Under the pieces are notes generated by a model. The model saw nothing but the letters and a program-made list of their open reading frames with translations. It searched no databases and was not told where the DNA came from. A stretch of 64,000 nt of DNA. Source: Apostichopus japonicus (lineage: Eukaryota > Echinodermata > Holothuroidea > Aspidochirotida > Stichopodidae). The translations under genes and the position numbers were made by a program. Shown piece after piece: positions 11,440 through 24,300 of this stretch (its first letter is position 1; every line of letters begins with the position of its first letter). The stretch is taken from NCBI RefSeq assembly GCF_037975245.1, contig NC_092573.1:23465265-23529264 (forward strand). Reading direction: 5' to 3'.

Positions 11440-14400
11440 CTAAAAGACAAACCCAAAAAGCAGTAAGAAATAACCTTACAACGTTTCTCTCTCTCTGGGT
11501 ACCATAGTTTATCTGAAGACAGGAGAAGACTCTTGAGGGTGTTAGTTGAGGGGTTCCCTCCTCCCCCTGCAAAATATGTTTTGATGGTTACCTCCATCAA
11601 AACCGTATCAGGTTTGAAGTTGAAAGCTGTATGCTCTGTCATATCAGAACGGGCAAAAGACTGTCAACAATGGAAATCTTGGAAGTCATGGAAATGGACA
11701 CTAGAAATACTTCTTTTGAAAAAGAATAACAACTTTAAGTAATTATTCTCTAATTTAATGCACTCCTTTTTTATTAAACTCACCTTAACGATCGATGTTT
11801 TATTAGACGATTTCCGGCTGGCTTTCTCCAGTTTTTCCATGGCCGCATCTTTACTGCCGGTTATTTTCGTCTCCGGTTTATTCTTCTCCGCATCTCTCTC
11901 TCTTCTTTCTCTCACTTGCGCTCTCACCTTCTGACCCTTCTTCTTCAGTCTCCTCTCTCGTTTTCTATCTGTTTGGGTTTTTTCGGTATCACCTTTGACC
12001 TCTGACCTGGGTTTTTCCTATAAAGATGAAGAAGAAAAGAAAACAATTTTAACAAGTACAGACTCAAAGCAGTGATGACTCAACTGATTTTGTCTAATGC
12101 AGATATTTAATTTTGTTATCTACCGTTAGGGTAGGGGATAACTTGAGTCCCCTCTTCAGAGGGAAATGTTGGATCAGTGACTGAATGTGATCCAAACATT
12201 GGCAAACACAATGTAGCAAAAGGACACTAACAAAGACAGGATCTGATCCCACTGTAAGGGATCCAAGCTGTAGCAACTGTGGGATCTGATCTTCAATCTA
12301 AGCAACAGCTTCAAGTCATTTATGATCATACCTCAGTATGTTGTCGTGAAAAAAATGTTTTTCATTTTACATTAGTGGATGGGGATCTCCCAGTCAGCAG
12401 GTGTGCTTACAGAAGGTTAAGTTTGGGCCGGTTTAACAAAATGTAGGGAAATCTATGGAGACCGCATAACCCAGAAAAACTGACATAGTAGAACACAAAG
12501 AGATTCCACAAAGATTATGAACATTCACACACTTTAAAAAAAAAAAAAAAAAAAAATCTAATTTAGCCCTTTTTAAATGTTTTTGTCAAGGAAATCTCAA
12601 TGAAATTTTCTGGTAATACCTTGACTTCTTCGGGGGCGAGTAATGTAGCATCTGTCACGCTGATGGGTTGCACTTCTTCCATAGATATTGCTGGTACATT
12701 TGTGACAATCTTCAACTCTGGAACAGCCTGAGATGAGATAAAGCAAGACGATAAAAATAGAAACCATTGATTCGTGGAAACCAAAACCCTGTCAAACAAG
12801 ATTGTGGGAAGAAATAGTACAGCACGCCAGATAATTAGGGGTGGATGAGGGCCATGATTGCTCCAATAACTCTCACCACAACCATTTTCATGATGCTGGG
12901 AGTGGCACCAATCACACTCCTAACACAACTGAACATTGGCATGACCCACCAATTTCAAGCCTGTGAGGGGGTACCTGGGGGGGTGCTATAAATAGACTTA
13001 CGCTAGCATAACGTGGAAGGGGACAAGGGGTATTCAGAATTTAACAGCTAGTAAGCTCGGCTAGAAAGTCTCTGTAAGAAACTAGCTGGCTAGAAACGTG
13101 CATCAAAACTGGCCAATAACTTGCTACCTGGCTAGGACTGCATAGCAATAAGACGTGAAGTCCAGCTTACATGAATAACAACTTTTTATTTATGTGATGT
13201 TAACTATCCCCTAATTTCTCCCTTGTCATTCTCCGTTCTACCGTTGCCAATCTAATACCCCCCTAGCTCACGTCCCCTCTTCTTCATTATATCTTGATCA
13301 GCCATCCCATACTCTCTCCCTCGTATTCTGTACGTTGCTGATATTAAGATCGTCTTTGTGCTTTCAACAACGATTCTGCCTAGGAGTTATATATGCTTCA
13401 CCTCATCTCACTGTGTGATGGTTGTATTATTAGGTCTATAAGAATCCTGTTTACTCACAGGTTTTGGGGTGAAGTGATAATTGGAGAGAGCGTCGAGCTT
13501 GAGGAAAAGCGAATCCATCATCTTCTGAATCTCTTGATGGGCAGGATCTTCTTTCTCTTCCTCAGGATTATCCTGCCGAAATACGGTGAAAAGAGAAACG
13601 TGTGAGTCAATGATTGGATCAATCACGGCGTACACATGATATATATATAGGCTCCAGTTTGTGTATGTTACAGTGTGTTAGGATAATAGTTTTTGTCCCC
13701 CTGCAGGTTGGATGTGCAATGCATCGGTAATGAAAAACGATGGATCAAATGATACATTGATACAATGATTCTTTCATCTCAAGCCATGTGTGAGACTAAC
13801 CTGTGCCTTTTTCAGGTATTCCTGCTCGTAGATTTGTCCCAGACTCATCTTGCTCTTCTCTTGATCTAGAGTCACCCTCTTCTTGAACTCAAACGCCTCT
13901 TCCTTTGGTTTGATCTTCCTCTCCACGTCGTCCCAGGCTTGGTCCTTGATTCTCTGCATGATCAAAGTCTCTATACTCTCTGTGGTTTCCTCAGTTATTA
14001 CCGGAGCTATCGTTTTCAAGAAAAATTGTAAAAAATATGAAACGGTGATCGGTCAAGATTTCTCTGTCGGACCTTGTCCCTTCGCCTTGTTCAATTAAGA
14101 GAGTAGTAAATGTGGACGACTGCACATAAAGACTGACATTTAGCAAAAGTCACATGTTTTTTTGGCAGTCCGCCCTAAAGTCCCAACTGATGTTTAAAGT
14201 AGAACATCACCCCTGTGGGTAGAAACCCGGAAACACACCAAATGCAGTTAAATATGTGATATTGTTCTTCACTTCAAAAAATCTCAAGAATGAACATGTT
14301 TATATGCTTGATGTGTATGGAGGGAAGGGTAATAATTTGTAACCATGGATACCTGGTCTACTGCCAACTTCAAAGTCTAATCTCTCCTCTAAGAGGCTGT

Positions 14401-17400
14401 TGTCTGGTCGTTTCCTTCCTGCAACCTCTCCGATCATCTGCCAGGGCTTCGCAGAGATGTTTGACTCCTCCAGTTGTTGGATTCTCTCCCTCAACTGTGT
14501 CAAAGAGGGTAAAGATAAAATCAGAAGTTAAGAACCTCTGTAGTGGACTAGACCTAACAACCAATTACGTTGTTTTGGACATGTTATAGTCTGCATGAGA
14601 AATGAGCTGTAGATTAATCAATTTCAAAGAACATCACAGCACTACAACACTTTGCTTCATCATCATGGCAGTACAGCTGTAAATCAAATGTTGTGCCGAG
14701 AACATGATATACAATTTCAGAAAATACCAAATTCATCCACCATTACTTTGAAGAAATGGTAGGTTTAGAACCAAGTACCAGGTGACCACGAGAGTGACAA
14801 GCCCACCCAACTTGTGTGTTTTTAATATGTTCATCAAACACGTTATTACTGTCTGTGTACACATATTTGTCATCTGTATCTTTAATGGTTAGGCCTGCTA
14901 GCCTACCACTAATACTACTATTGTCATCTGTGCATTTAATGGATAGGCCTGCTAGCCTACCACTAATACACTATAAAGCCACTATAAAGCAAATATTCTC
15001 TGAAGTGAATAGGTGAACTGACCCTCTCCTGTCTCTTTTCAAAGGACGACTTCTCTTCATCTGGTTTAGTTCTGCCGAGTACATCATCAGCATCCTCTCC
15101 ATCACTCTCTGATTCCTCGGCAGCTTTCATCGCCAGGTAATTTCGTAGTTGAGCATCCTCCATACTGAAAGAGAAATTAATTTCATTTTTCAGCTACTGT
15201 ATAGTTAAGATGACTTCCCTCAAAGACCCTCACAAAAGTACGTAGTCACATTCACAGGTTCCATCTTCTTGTACTGGGCTTCCTGTTTTACCTAGCAGAA
15301 GCTAATGGCTCTGCAGTGCAATATCTGCTACTAGCCTACATCATATCAATGTAGTAAGGGAAAAATGGCAAAAATGACCCATAGAAGTTCTTAACACCAT
15401 TGGAAACCTTGAACTGCTATGAGAAATCAAAAGACTAATGAACTCCCTCAGCTGTTAAGCTAGGTTGAAATATCAATTTGTAGCACCTACAGTACAATGC
15501 GAGCCGTTTGCTAGAGTTATGTAGGTTTTAGAGTATTAAGATTTGAAATACATGATGACATAAATTTAATAACCGCACTTCCAGCAGTCATGCTTTATCA
15601 CTGATCCTAAATTTACTGATCAAATTAGAGTTAATTTCTCCATGTAAGAAATAGTGACAGACCATAATAAATTTTGGCGTCTCTTTGCTTTTGTATTTTG
15701 AAGATTCCTTACAAGCTTGACAATTAAAACAAGTAACACTCACAGGTTATCGTCCTCATCATCATCATCATCATCTCCATCGGCCTCTTTCTCATCTCCT
15801 CCTTCCAAAACACCCTCCTCATCCTCTCTGTCCAGCTTCCTTCCTTCGTCCTTTAAATTATCTTGCTCCTCTTCTTCAGCTTCCTCTGGAGCAGGGAAGA
15901 AGTCAGTGTACTTCATATCTCTCGTACTGGGCATCTTCTTGGGTGAAAGCTATGCCAACGGAAGTAAAAATTGTCAGTTATCACAAAGTCTGTTTAATCA
16001 ATGTCATTACAGAAAATGACTGATAAACTGTGATGCCATGCTGCAATCACATGAAAGAGCAACTTAATTAAAAAAAATATATACAATTTTATGTTTATTT
16101 TGGCAAGTTACAGTCAATCTTAAGCAATCTTCAAATTAAGATTAAGAAAGAAAAAATTCACATTGTATTTTAGGTTATTGTTAAGATGGCATTTTAGAGC
16201 AAACTTATCAAGAAAAAAAAAATGATGCATCAAATGGCCTTCCCTACTGTTCTCACCAAAGGTTTCTCTCTGGTTGAAACCAACAAAATTGTTAAACTTA
16301 TACAACCGTAGAGGGATAAATATGATTTGGCAAAAACAGGAAAAATGTAAATAGTATTATTTAGTATCACAGTTCTTTCACATTTGGGTTTCAAAGAGAG
16401 AGATACTGGTAATGCATACTAGTACTAAACAGCAGTGAATATTTGACCGATGAAGTGCTGCGTGAATCTTACACGTCTGACGTTAAGGTAACACAAGTAT
16501 TGGCAAAAGCTCTGTACCTTACTGGAAAGAATGACTTCATCATCATCGTCGTCATCATCGTCGCTGATGTCATCGTCTGTAGACACAAGCTCTTCAAAGT
16601 AGTCAAAATCTCCCTCTTCATCTGAAGACTCATCTTCGTCGCTTTCTTCTTTGCCCTCTTCCTCTTGCCGTCTCTTTCTCTCCTCTTTTGCATCTTCCAT
16701 CTCTAAAAATTGTTCCATATCTGACAATTTGAAGAATGTATCATCTACCACCGATGGCATCGTCCTAGTCGGTCTGAAGGTTACTTTTCGACGAGATTTT
16801 GAAGGTTTCTCCTCCACATCTTCGATGTCAAAGTTTGTGTCCGAGTCAACTTCATCATCCGAAGACCCGTCGACCTCTAATCTGCCCTTTGTATTTTCGA
16901 GTGTATCCTCTTCTCCATCCTCCATAAGTTCATCTCCAATAGTTTTGTCATCCTGATTCCTTTTTTGATCTTCTTCTAGAAATGTTAACTTATGTTTTCT
17001 AGCAATCACGTTAGATATGTTTTGAAGGAGATGTTGTACTGTAGGTTCGTTAAGGAGTTCGATCTCTTGCCATATCTGTTCCTCGTCAAATCCCTCCGTC
17101 AACAGCTCATCCAATGGGCAAGTTGGAAACGTATCATCCTTACACTGCTGGTTCACAAAATCAAATATGTGCTTTGTATTCTTTGTTAAACTTGCTCCAA
17201 GTTTGCTTTGGGTACTGCAATAATACAAGAGAATTGTGAATTGATTAAATTTAATGTGACCTAAAAAGTATTGGTGACATCAAATGATCTTTGCCCCCCC
17301 CCCCCCAACAATGAAAGCAACTAAGAAATTACAAAGGGTCATCAACATACTAAATATGACATTCCCCAAAGTTGAATTATTTTTGAGTTAGCTTGTTTAC

Positions 17401-19020
17401 AGGGTTGTCAGATTTTTCTTACTGGTGACCCCAGTGACATTTGACCTCCACCAAAACTACTACTGAACAATAGTTTTCATTAACCTACCACCACCCATCC
17501 ATGAGATTCACCAAGCTATGGTTGTTGGGTAAGTTTGTGTACTAGGTTTACATGTGTTGGCCATAGGTAAAGCTCAAATGACACATACTACCTTCAATAT
17601 CAAAACAGCTGAGAACTTTCTATATAAAGGGGATATCTAATTACCAATTTTGAAGCTCATCCATGCTTTGCATGGTGAGTTATCACTTCCCAAGGGCATC
17701 TCATGTAATCCCAAAAATCATACACACACATCACAATCGCATAGATTTCTTTTGCCCTTGGTATTTAAGGAATAAATATGTTTCAATTATTGTGCAAAAA
17801 CTAAGGCAAGGTTCTATGCTAGAGAAACGTAAGGCCATTGAAACAGTGTAGGGTATATGGATATGAATCATATTAGTATTACCTACTGTATGCATTCTTG
17901 GTAGATGCCAAGGCCTTATCCAGGTTAGCCTATTGTTAATAGTTACTATACCTATGATACTGGGTAGATAGAAAGTCACTATGTAAATAATCCTAAGAAT
18001 AGCTAAGCCTATGTAATCCTAAGTAATACTAAGTATATATTGATATTGATCAGTAGAGCATACACTACCACCGTGTGCCGTTGTGTTTTCTTGAGTTTTC
18101 TCTACAACAGGATTGGGAATTCACAGCAGCAACAACAAACTTAATATAAAAAAAAACTGTCCATGTATATAGTCCAATTATAACCCACAGGTTTTCAGGG
18201 TGGGTGTTCTAGCTATGATAAATTGATAGAGGACATAGATAAGTGGAACCATCGAAGTCTTGAGACAATTCCAGCTTACGAAAGGTTCATACACACTTGC
18301 ATATAGCTATCCAGACAGGTCAACAAGAAACATGAGGAACAAAGTAATTACTGATCGATGCACAGTTTTGTGAAACTGGTAGTGGTACAGTTGCAAGCAG
18401 AGACACCCTACTTTGGTTAGTCTCAGGAAATGCACAGATATTTATTTCTGTCTACCTTTTTGTGGTTAGGCTAGGCATATATGGACACTTATTGGATGCA
18501 AATGATTGTCAAAACATTACAAAATGACTTTAGCCAGTTGATTTTTTAGAAGCTACACTGGCATTTGTTACTGCTAATACTAGTACTAGGCTAAGTAACA
18601 TACAATTGCGAATTCTAGGCCTGAATGGGAGGCCCTAGACTGACGAACTTCGCAGTGGTCTCAAGTTACGTTGTATTGTGTAGGCTCTAGCCTTGACAGA
18701 GGTCCTAGGCTATATGTAAGGTAAACTAGGACTAGGGCTATAGTATAGTCTACAGTTTTTCTCTGTAAAATTAATTGCTCTAGTGTAGCCTACCTAATTG
18801 TAGACTGTGTAGGCCACACACTACATGTCTTAGAAACTTTCACGTTACTCTAAGTTAGTATTGAACATAGATTTCTGGTGTTTAAAAGCGTTGAATTTCA
18901 CTGCCAAACTGATATTTATCACCTTATGAACTTCTCGGGAGCACGAACAGCAGTAAAGAAGTTTTTATGTATAGATTCGAGCGTCTGCTCACTGGTACAT
19001 GTGGTTATGGAAGCCGCCAT
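11290..19020 (-). CDS. MPHOSPH10: MPHOSPH10 / MPP10, U3 snoRNP protein (whole gene, 10 exons)
   Basis: MPP10 is a component of the U3 snoRNP and small-subunit processome in the nucleolus, where with IMP3 and IMP4 it supports early pre-18S rRNA cleavage. Coding exons on the minus strand in order: 19020-18923, 17214-16518, 15949-15744, 15164-15023, 14494-14353, 14006-13801, 13572-13459, 12727-12620, 12017-11784, 11439-11290. They join in frame to 2097 nt (698 residues), close to the human protein at about 680. Family hallmarks are present: [123 protein letters not shown] and a terminal KKLKL. The middle is strongly acidic. It appears intact and functional. Confidence 0.97.
11784..12017 (-). CDS. 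MPHOSPH10: MPHOSPH10 exon 9
   Basis: Residues 572-649, 78 whole codons. Lys/Arg-rich ([16 protein letters not shown]), typical of the basic C-terminal part of MPP10. The acceptor is TTTATAG and the donor AAG|GTGAGT. Confidence 0.93.
12620..12727 (-). CDS. MPHOSPH10: MPHOSPH10 exon 8
   Basis: Residues 536-571, 36 whole codons. [19 protein letters not shown] and [11 protein letters not shown] are conserved. The acceptor is ATCTCAG and the donor AAG|GTATTA. Confidence 0.95.
13459..13572 (-). CDS. MPHOSPH10: MPHOSPH10 exon 7
   Basis: Residues 498-535, 38 whole codons. Contains [20 protein letters not shown], almost identical to the vertebrate protein. The donor is CCT|GTGAGT. Confidence 0.95.
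13801..14006 (-). CDS. MPHOSPH10: MPHOSPH10 exon 6
   Basis: Residues 429-497. Encodes [20 protein letters not shown] and [20 protein letters not shown], ending [10 protein letters not shown]. The acceptor is AACGATAG and the donor CAG|GTTAGT. Confidence 0.95.
14353..14494 (-). CDS. MPHOSPH10: MPHOSPH10 exon 5
   Basis: Residues 382-428 plus one base: [19 protein letters not shown] followed by [18 protein letters not shown], the most recognisable block of the family. The acceptor is TTGACACAG and the donor CAG|GTATCC. Confidence 0.95.
14867..14975. repeat. Two-copy 54-bp tandem duplication in a MPHOSPH10 intron
   Basis: TTGTCATCTGT, then TTTAATGG and AGGCCTGCTAGCCTACCACT, occur twice 54 bp apart with few differences. 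It lies in the intron between exons 4 and 5 and has no coding content. Confidence 0.8.
15023..15164 (-). CDS. MPHOSPH10: MPHOSPH10 exon 4
   Basis: Residues 334-381, beginning [17 protein letters not shown] and ending with SSFEKRQER, a conserved family motif. The acceptor is TCTTTCAG and the donor AGG|GTCAGT; the exon ends in phase 0. Confidence 0.93.
15744..15949 (-). CDS. MPHOSPH10: MPHOSPH10 exon 3
   Basis: Residues 266-333 plus two bases. Contains the conserved DMKYTDFF motif followed by acidic low-complexity sequence, ending [11 protein letters not shown]. The acceptor is GGCATAG and the donor CT|GTGAGT. The plus strand of the Asp run gives a false Ser-rich frame. Confidence 0.95.
16518..17214 (-). 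CDS. MPHOSPH10: MPHOSPH10 exon 2 (largest exon)
   Basis: Encodes residues 33-265. The acceptor is TATTATTGCAG and the donor AAG|GTACAG. It carries the conserved [12 protein letters not shown] and [15 protein letters not shown] segments, then Glu/Asp-rich runs ending in eight aspartates. A stronger-looking GTAAGG donor lies six bases before the chosen one but would break the frame with exon 3; the chosen donor gives SSK|LSPKK, which matches the family. Confidence 0.95.
18923..19020 (-). CDS. MPHOSPH10: MPHOSPH10 exon 1
   Basis: Starts with ATG (CAT at 19018-19020) in a good context (GCCGCC would follow on the plus strand as AAGCCGCCAT) and encodes residues 1-32 plus two bases of codon 33. The donor reads AAG|GTGATA. 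The peptide includes [17 protein letters not shown], comparable to the N-terminal part of the family. Confidence 0.85.
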
Positions 19021-19179
19021 TTTGTCACTCTCAAACTGACTGGACTGAACCTAGCAGGCAGAGCTAGCAAACAGCAAATTATACTCAAAAGTAGGTATAA
19101 TGCGGTCACCTGACAGTAACGTGACAACCGCGCGATAGAGTAAATGTGGGTAGTATGCCTGAATTGCGTGGATGAGCAA

Positions 19180-19362
19180 AGTGGCGAGGGAACCGAGGGT
19201 GGCGAGGGGTGGCGAGGGAACCGAAGCCGAGGGGTGGCGAGGGAGCCGAGGGTGGCGAGGGAGCCGAGGGTGGCGAGCGAGACGAGGGTGGCGAGTGAGC
19301 CGAGGGTGGCGAGGGAGCCGGGTTGGCGAGGGAGCCGAGGGTGGCGAGGGAGCCGAGGAAGT
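19180..19362. repeat. GC-rich tandem repeat, ~18 bp unit
   Basis: Around ten copies of GTGGCGAGGGAGCCGAGG, starting about 160 bp upstream of the MPHOSPH10 start codon. It is far more GC-rich than its surroundings. Open frames on both strands (Arg/Gly and Pro/Ser) are repeat artefacts. Its position could affect the promoter region, but nothing shows that it does. Confidence 0.9.
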
Positions 19363-19397
19363 AATTAATGGGGGTTGTCATTTTCGCTGTTTTCGCT

Positions 19398-19692
19398 GTT
19401 TAGTATAGTTACTGTACTACTTTTCAATTGAATCGATGAGGGCGCCGCATGAATACGCCTGTCTGCTGGCTTGTAGTGAAACTTCGACTGTTTTGAAATG
19501 TCATGTAAACGATAGGATAATGTTCGTTGCATTAATTTATGATTGGCATTTGATGGCACAATTTTTTTTAAGGGGTTTAAATTAAGCATTTTATGGCAGT
19601 ACCCATTTTTCTTATTTCCTTGTTTAGTATAGTACTAATTTTTGGATTGTTTCGATGAGGCGCTGCCGGAATACGTCTGCCTGCTGGCTAGT
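19398..19692. repeat. Diverged ~220-bp-spaced duplication upstream of MPHOSPH10
   Basis: GTTTAGTATAGT, a TCGATGAGG motif, GAATACG and CTGCTGGCT occur in the same order at 19398-19474 and again at 19620-19692. The two copies are clearly related but diverged. Confidence 0.65.
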
Positions 19693-20525
19693 AGAACCAC
19701 TTATAAATGAAAGAATATATAATATCCAAGAATATATTTATTATCCAATAATAAAAATTGATGAAGGTTTACTTGTCACCTGAGTCACCTCAATAATGAG
19801 CCTGTACAGTTTGCGCCATAATTTAATTCCTTAATATTAACAGACTGAAAACTGCGCCATTTCTGTCTACTTCCTCCTGTCCCCGTCCGCCGAAATGTGA
19901 GTTTCAGAGCCGCACAGATCATAGAGATATACGGCTCTGCATGGTGAGGTGGGGAAGGGGGAGTGGGTGGGGGAGGGGTGCTTGCGCCCTGCCATCTTTT
20001 GAGAAATGTTATGAATTACTCTGCCTCTTTTTGTTCGTTTGTCTATTTTTGTAATGAAATGTGCACCTTTGTTATTTACAAAGTGCCAATTTAAGAAAAG
20101 TCTAATCAGAAGGTAGCCTTTATGTTGTATATAGGCGTTAACAAAATAGTAATTAGAAAATGTGTTTACAAAAATTAAAAATGGCATTACTGGACGTTTT
20201 GAGGTGAATTTTTGATGTGGCCCCTCTTATCAAAGACACATATGTCTGCCTTTCAAAGTTTGTGCACCCATATCCCACCACAGATTGAAGCCAAAAGATA
20301 ATCATGAAGTGAGGTGACCGCCCAAAACCCACGCCTTGTCAGTCCCCTTTTTTGGGAAGGAAACGAAGAGGGGAAAAAAAGAGAAACAAACATAACATTG
20401 TACAAACTTCAGTCAAACTATATTACAATTGCTCCATCAGTGACTATAAAAATATCAAGTTAACACCAAAAGTATTCATTCAATTTGAATAAATATGGTT
20501 TTAATAATACTGTTAAGTTAAAAAA
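19693..20525. other. Intergenic stretch between MPHOSPH10 and DGLUCY
   Basis: Nothing recognisable was found apart from a G-rich patch at about 19945-19985. The minus-strand frame at 19867-20187 has no splice or family support. Confidence 0.4.
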
Positions 20526-20727
<202 letters not shown>

Positions 20728-21051
20728 AAAGGAAACACACACATGCTGATAGGCTTCAAATTACTTGAAAAACGATAAATTTATACCGGCCTATAACGGC
20801 TTTACTGAGCGCTGTGTATTCTTTGAATTAACATCAATCAGCATACCAATTAATGCAGATTATCACTTTAATGCATATGTCAAGCATTGAGTTGATTTGA
20901 CGATCGCTTTTTATATTTTGTCCTTGTCTCATTTTTTCCGAAGTAAGGTACAAAATCTAAGAACAATATGCATATGTTGGATAAGATACAAACATGTATA
21001 TACCGCATTTCAAGTACTATAGCACCATTCAACTGAGAAATTTTAAAATGC

Positions 21052-21057
21052 TTTAAT
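21052..21057 (-). terminator. DGLUCY: Possible DGLUCY polyadenylation signal (ATTAAA)
   Basis: TTTAAT on the plus strand is ATTAAA on the minus strand, 105 bp past the stop. No AATAAA was noticed closer, so this common variant is the best candidate. Confidence 0.35.
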
Positions 21058-21161
21058 TCCGGATGACGTCACCAACGTCGATCGACACTGCAGGGATTTG
21101 AAACAGACTCCCAGGTTGGAATGTCTCCATTATAATGTCGGATCAGTTGGTCTTTCGACCG

Positions 21162-21308
21162 TTATGATTCTGTATCAATGCACTCCATCATGCTGTTTAG
21201 TTTGGGAACATGTACACCATTAAAGTCCAGCCCGTCCACAGACATGCAAACCTGGTTAGTCATATCTTTGAAGTCGTGCTCCATTAATGCTCGTAGTACA
21301 GTTTCTTC
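21162..21308 (-). CDS. DGLUCY: DGLUCY last exon with stop
   Basis: 48 codons plus TAA. Encodes EETVLRALMEHDFKDM and VCMSVDGLDFNGVHV, matching the end of the human protein (VDGLPFHNTH). The acceptor is TATCTGCAG. Confidence 0.93.
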   Translation of the reverse strand, partial: EETVLRALMEHDFKDMTNQVCMSVDGLDFNGVHVPKLNSMMECIDTES

Positions 21309-24300
21309 CTGCAGATATATAAATATATATATATACATACAATTTAAAATAAAGAATGAATGAAAAGTGACATTTAAGTTTATACAACTCTAAATGGGAC
21401 TAAAGTTGAGACACAAATTAAAATAGATGTGCTTAGATGACCACAAGGTTATAAAACAAACCTTTAAAAAATCACACTTTTCTCAGTTTTACATTTGGGA
21501 ATATCTTGTTTCCACAGAATAGATCATATTTTAGACAATATTTGTATTCACAAAATGACACGAAAAAAGCATGGTTCTTTCTTTCATTCGATTTTTTAAT
21601 TTTTTTTTTATAGTAGCCATGCATTTTTTCTTTCCTTACGTTATACCATTCTTTGCTCTCATTCTTATACTTTTATACCAACTCGAAATATTCCAAACTT
21701 CCACAAGTACAATTACTTTGTCAAAAATCTTTGAGGGCTCCTCTGGGAAGCAGTGCTTTTGCACTGAGCAGGGCTACCCTCATTAAAGATGACATTAATA
21801 AAAAAAATATAATAAAATAAAAACAAAACTGATGCAAAATGAGTCTTTTCATATGGAAGATTAAATTAAACTTTAAAATGAAATCAAGAAGGAAAGCCTG
21901 AAAGAAAACTGATAAACAAATTTCAAAGAGCAAAGAAAATTATTGTGTGCTCTTCAAAATTGTACCTTATAATAATAAAGTAGACTGCCCCAATTTCCAA
22001 TTACCTGGTATTTTGCTGGCAAAGATGCTCTCAAATTCCCTCTCTCTTTTACTGCCAAAGGAAATCCAATTCCTCTTCTTCTAAATCGGTCATGAATAGG
22101 ATCAGATCGGAGTGCAAAGAGGGCAAAACAGAGGCCATATCCTCCCCAATTAGATACCCCACAGGTGATGATGAAATCAGCGGATTCCTTACTAGCAATG
22201 GTTTCACCGTTGGGAATATTTTGCTTGATCTTATCATGAACTTTCCCCATACCTAGTTCATTACCACCATCACCAATACCTGAAGAAGGAAAACGAAATA
22301 TTAAGACATGATACATTCTGGAACACTTGTCTTTGACTAGTTATAAAAGAAATTTAGAAATATCGAAAACATATTTTCTCAGATAATTGAAGCATCAATT
22401 TCATCAAACCTAATTATATCGACTGTGGACGTAACCTACCCATTACGTTTACATTGACTTACAGAACCCGGAAGTGGTGGCGGTTACAACATCATGCGGT
22501 TTCTTTGCAAAAGCACGATTTTCGATCGGCGAGTTTCACATCAGCTGAAATTCCCAGTTTCAACTGTTATTTGTCGCCATAGGCCTATGTAGCATAATTT
22601 TTATTGCGCTGCTTAACTTATTGTGTCATATGACTATACATTATTTATTTCACTTTAATTAGCGATAAAAGTCTCTCCGAAGAGTGCGAACTTAGTGATA
22701 AAAGTTTCAATAATGAAGACATTTTGACTTCGTCAATGTACGTCTTACGTATTTAATTGGCTCATTTTCAAATAGAAGTTGTGTCGTGAAACTATACATA
22801 CGGCGTGAAGAAATATGTTAATGTTACCTGTTGTGAAAGTTTTTGGTATCTTTTTAGCCACTTCAAAGAGCACATCATTATTGGTTACAAGATGAGTAAT
22901 CTTTTTCGCTCGCATGGTGTAGTAATTGCCATCCACTGCCATTCCAGGACGTTCAATTGCCACTAGGTGATCAAAGCGAGGACGTGTTATATCACCATTC
23001 TCAGTCAGAAACTCTAAGGCAGCAGTGTGGTCCTCTGACGAACTTCCTGGCTCTGGATATACTTCAAGAGAAAATTGTTTGCGTATGATACCTGGTAAAG
23101 AGGAAGAAAATAACTGTAGTGGCAGAGATGCTCATTTGGCCTTCCATGAAAAGTTACTTTTATGTTTTCGGGTGTTGAAGGCCTACAAGCCAACACGGTA
23201 TTTACGAGTCAGTAAATATCACCATTTACGACCTACGTTTTGTGTGAGTGAATCCTTCTACAGTTAGTTTGTTTCCTTGTTTTTCTTGTTGTTGTTTTAT
23301 TATTTTTTTTGGGGGGGGGGGGGACGAACGGAGTAAATATCTCTGTAAATACGAGTTGTGGTATTAGTAGTTTACTACGGACTTTCGTCAGTGTGTGATA
23401 TTACGGATTTTCGTCTTCGTCTTCGTCTTAAGCAAATTTTAGTCGGCTTTTCAGCTCCGTGCCCGGACATCACAAATAACCATTATATGATGATGCAATA
23501 ATTGAAATCATTAACCATCGCTTCACTTAACCTCACTGAATCACTTATTTTTTGGCGACTTGGAGCTCCTTTACATACAAGTACGGTTCCTTCCTGTTGT
23601 AAATGATTAATTTATAAATAACTTAATCTGGCAATAAGTTTATCCCAAGAGGAGATTACGTGTGGAACTGAATGTACCTTTTGAAGTTAAAGTTTGTAAA
23701 AGAGACTCAAAAGCTGCCTTGTATCCAGCTGCTAAATCGAGGATAAATGTCACGTGAATGCCAAGGCTCTGGAGAAACATCCCCAACGCCAAGGCTCCAG
23801 GTGGACCATCAGTCTCAAATGGGAAATCTTCATCAACAATTGCAGGGAATCCAGTTATTATGGCGACGCTCTCAGCGTGCGATAAGCAAAGAGCACTTTT
23901 AATGAAATCTCCTGACACAACTAGTTCGGCAATGTTTCGCTTTCCTTTGAAGGAAATGAAAGAAACATTAAATTCAAATTTAAATATTGGTACATTATGT
24001 GCTTATGTGCACAGACAGTGACTTGAGTATCACTTTTGTATACAATATGAGACGCAAATCCAGTAGCGAAATATTTCCATAAATGCATATAACTGCATAT
24101 AAATGCACACCAATGCATATAAATGCATATAAATGCACCTCAAGACATATAAATGCATATAAATGCGTATATATGCATATTAAGAGACCGATAGAAAAAC
24201 TTTTACAAACAGTTAGTATGGAAACTAAATTACAAAAATATGTATTGCTTTTTGTGTGTGTGTCACTTCTAAATATCCACCCGTTTAACAGAATCTTATT

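Noticed and set aside
12239-12292. Imperfect inverted repeat GGATCTGATCCCAC ... GTGGGATCTGATC in an intron
   Set aside because: Short arms with a mismatch and a 25-nt spacer, no flanking features; not distinguishable from chance.
15550-15606. C/D-box snoRNA-like pattern (ATGATGA ... CTGA) in a MPHOSPH10 intron
   Set aside because: It is antisense to the host gene and no terminal stem is evident; intronic snoRNAs are normally sense.
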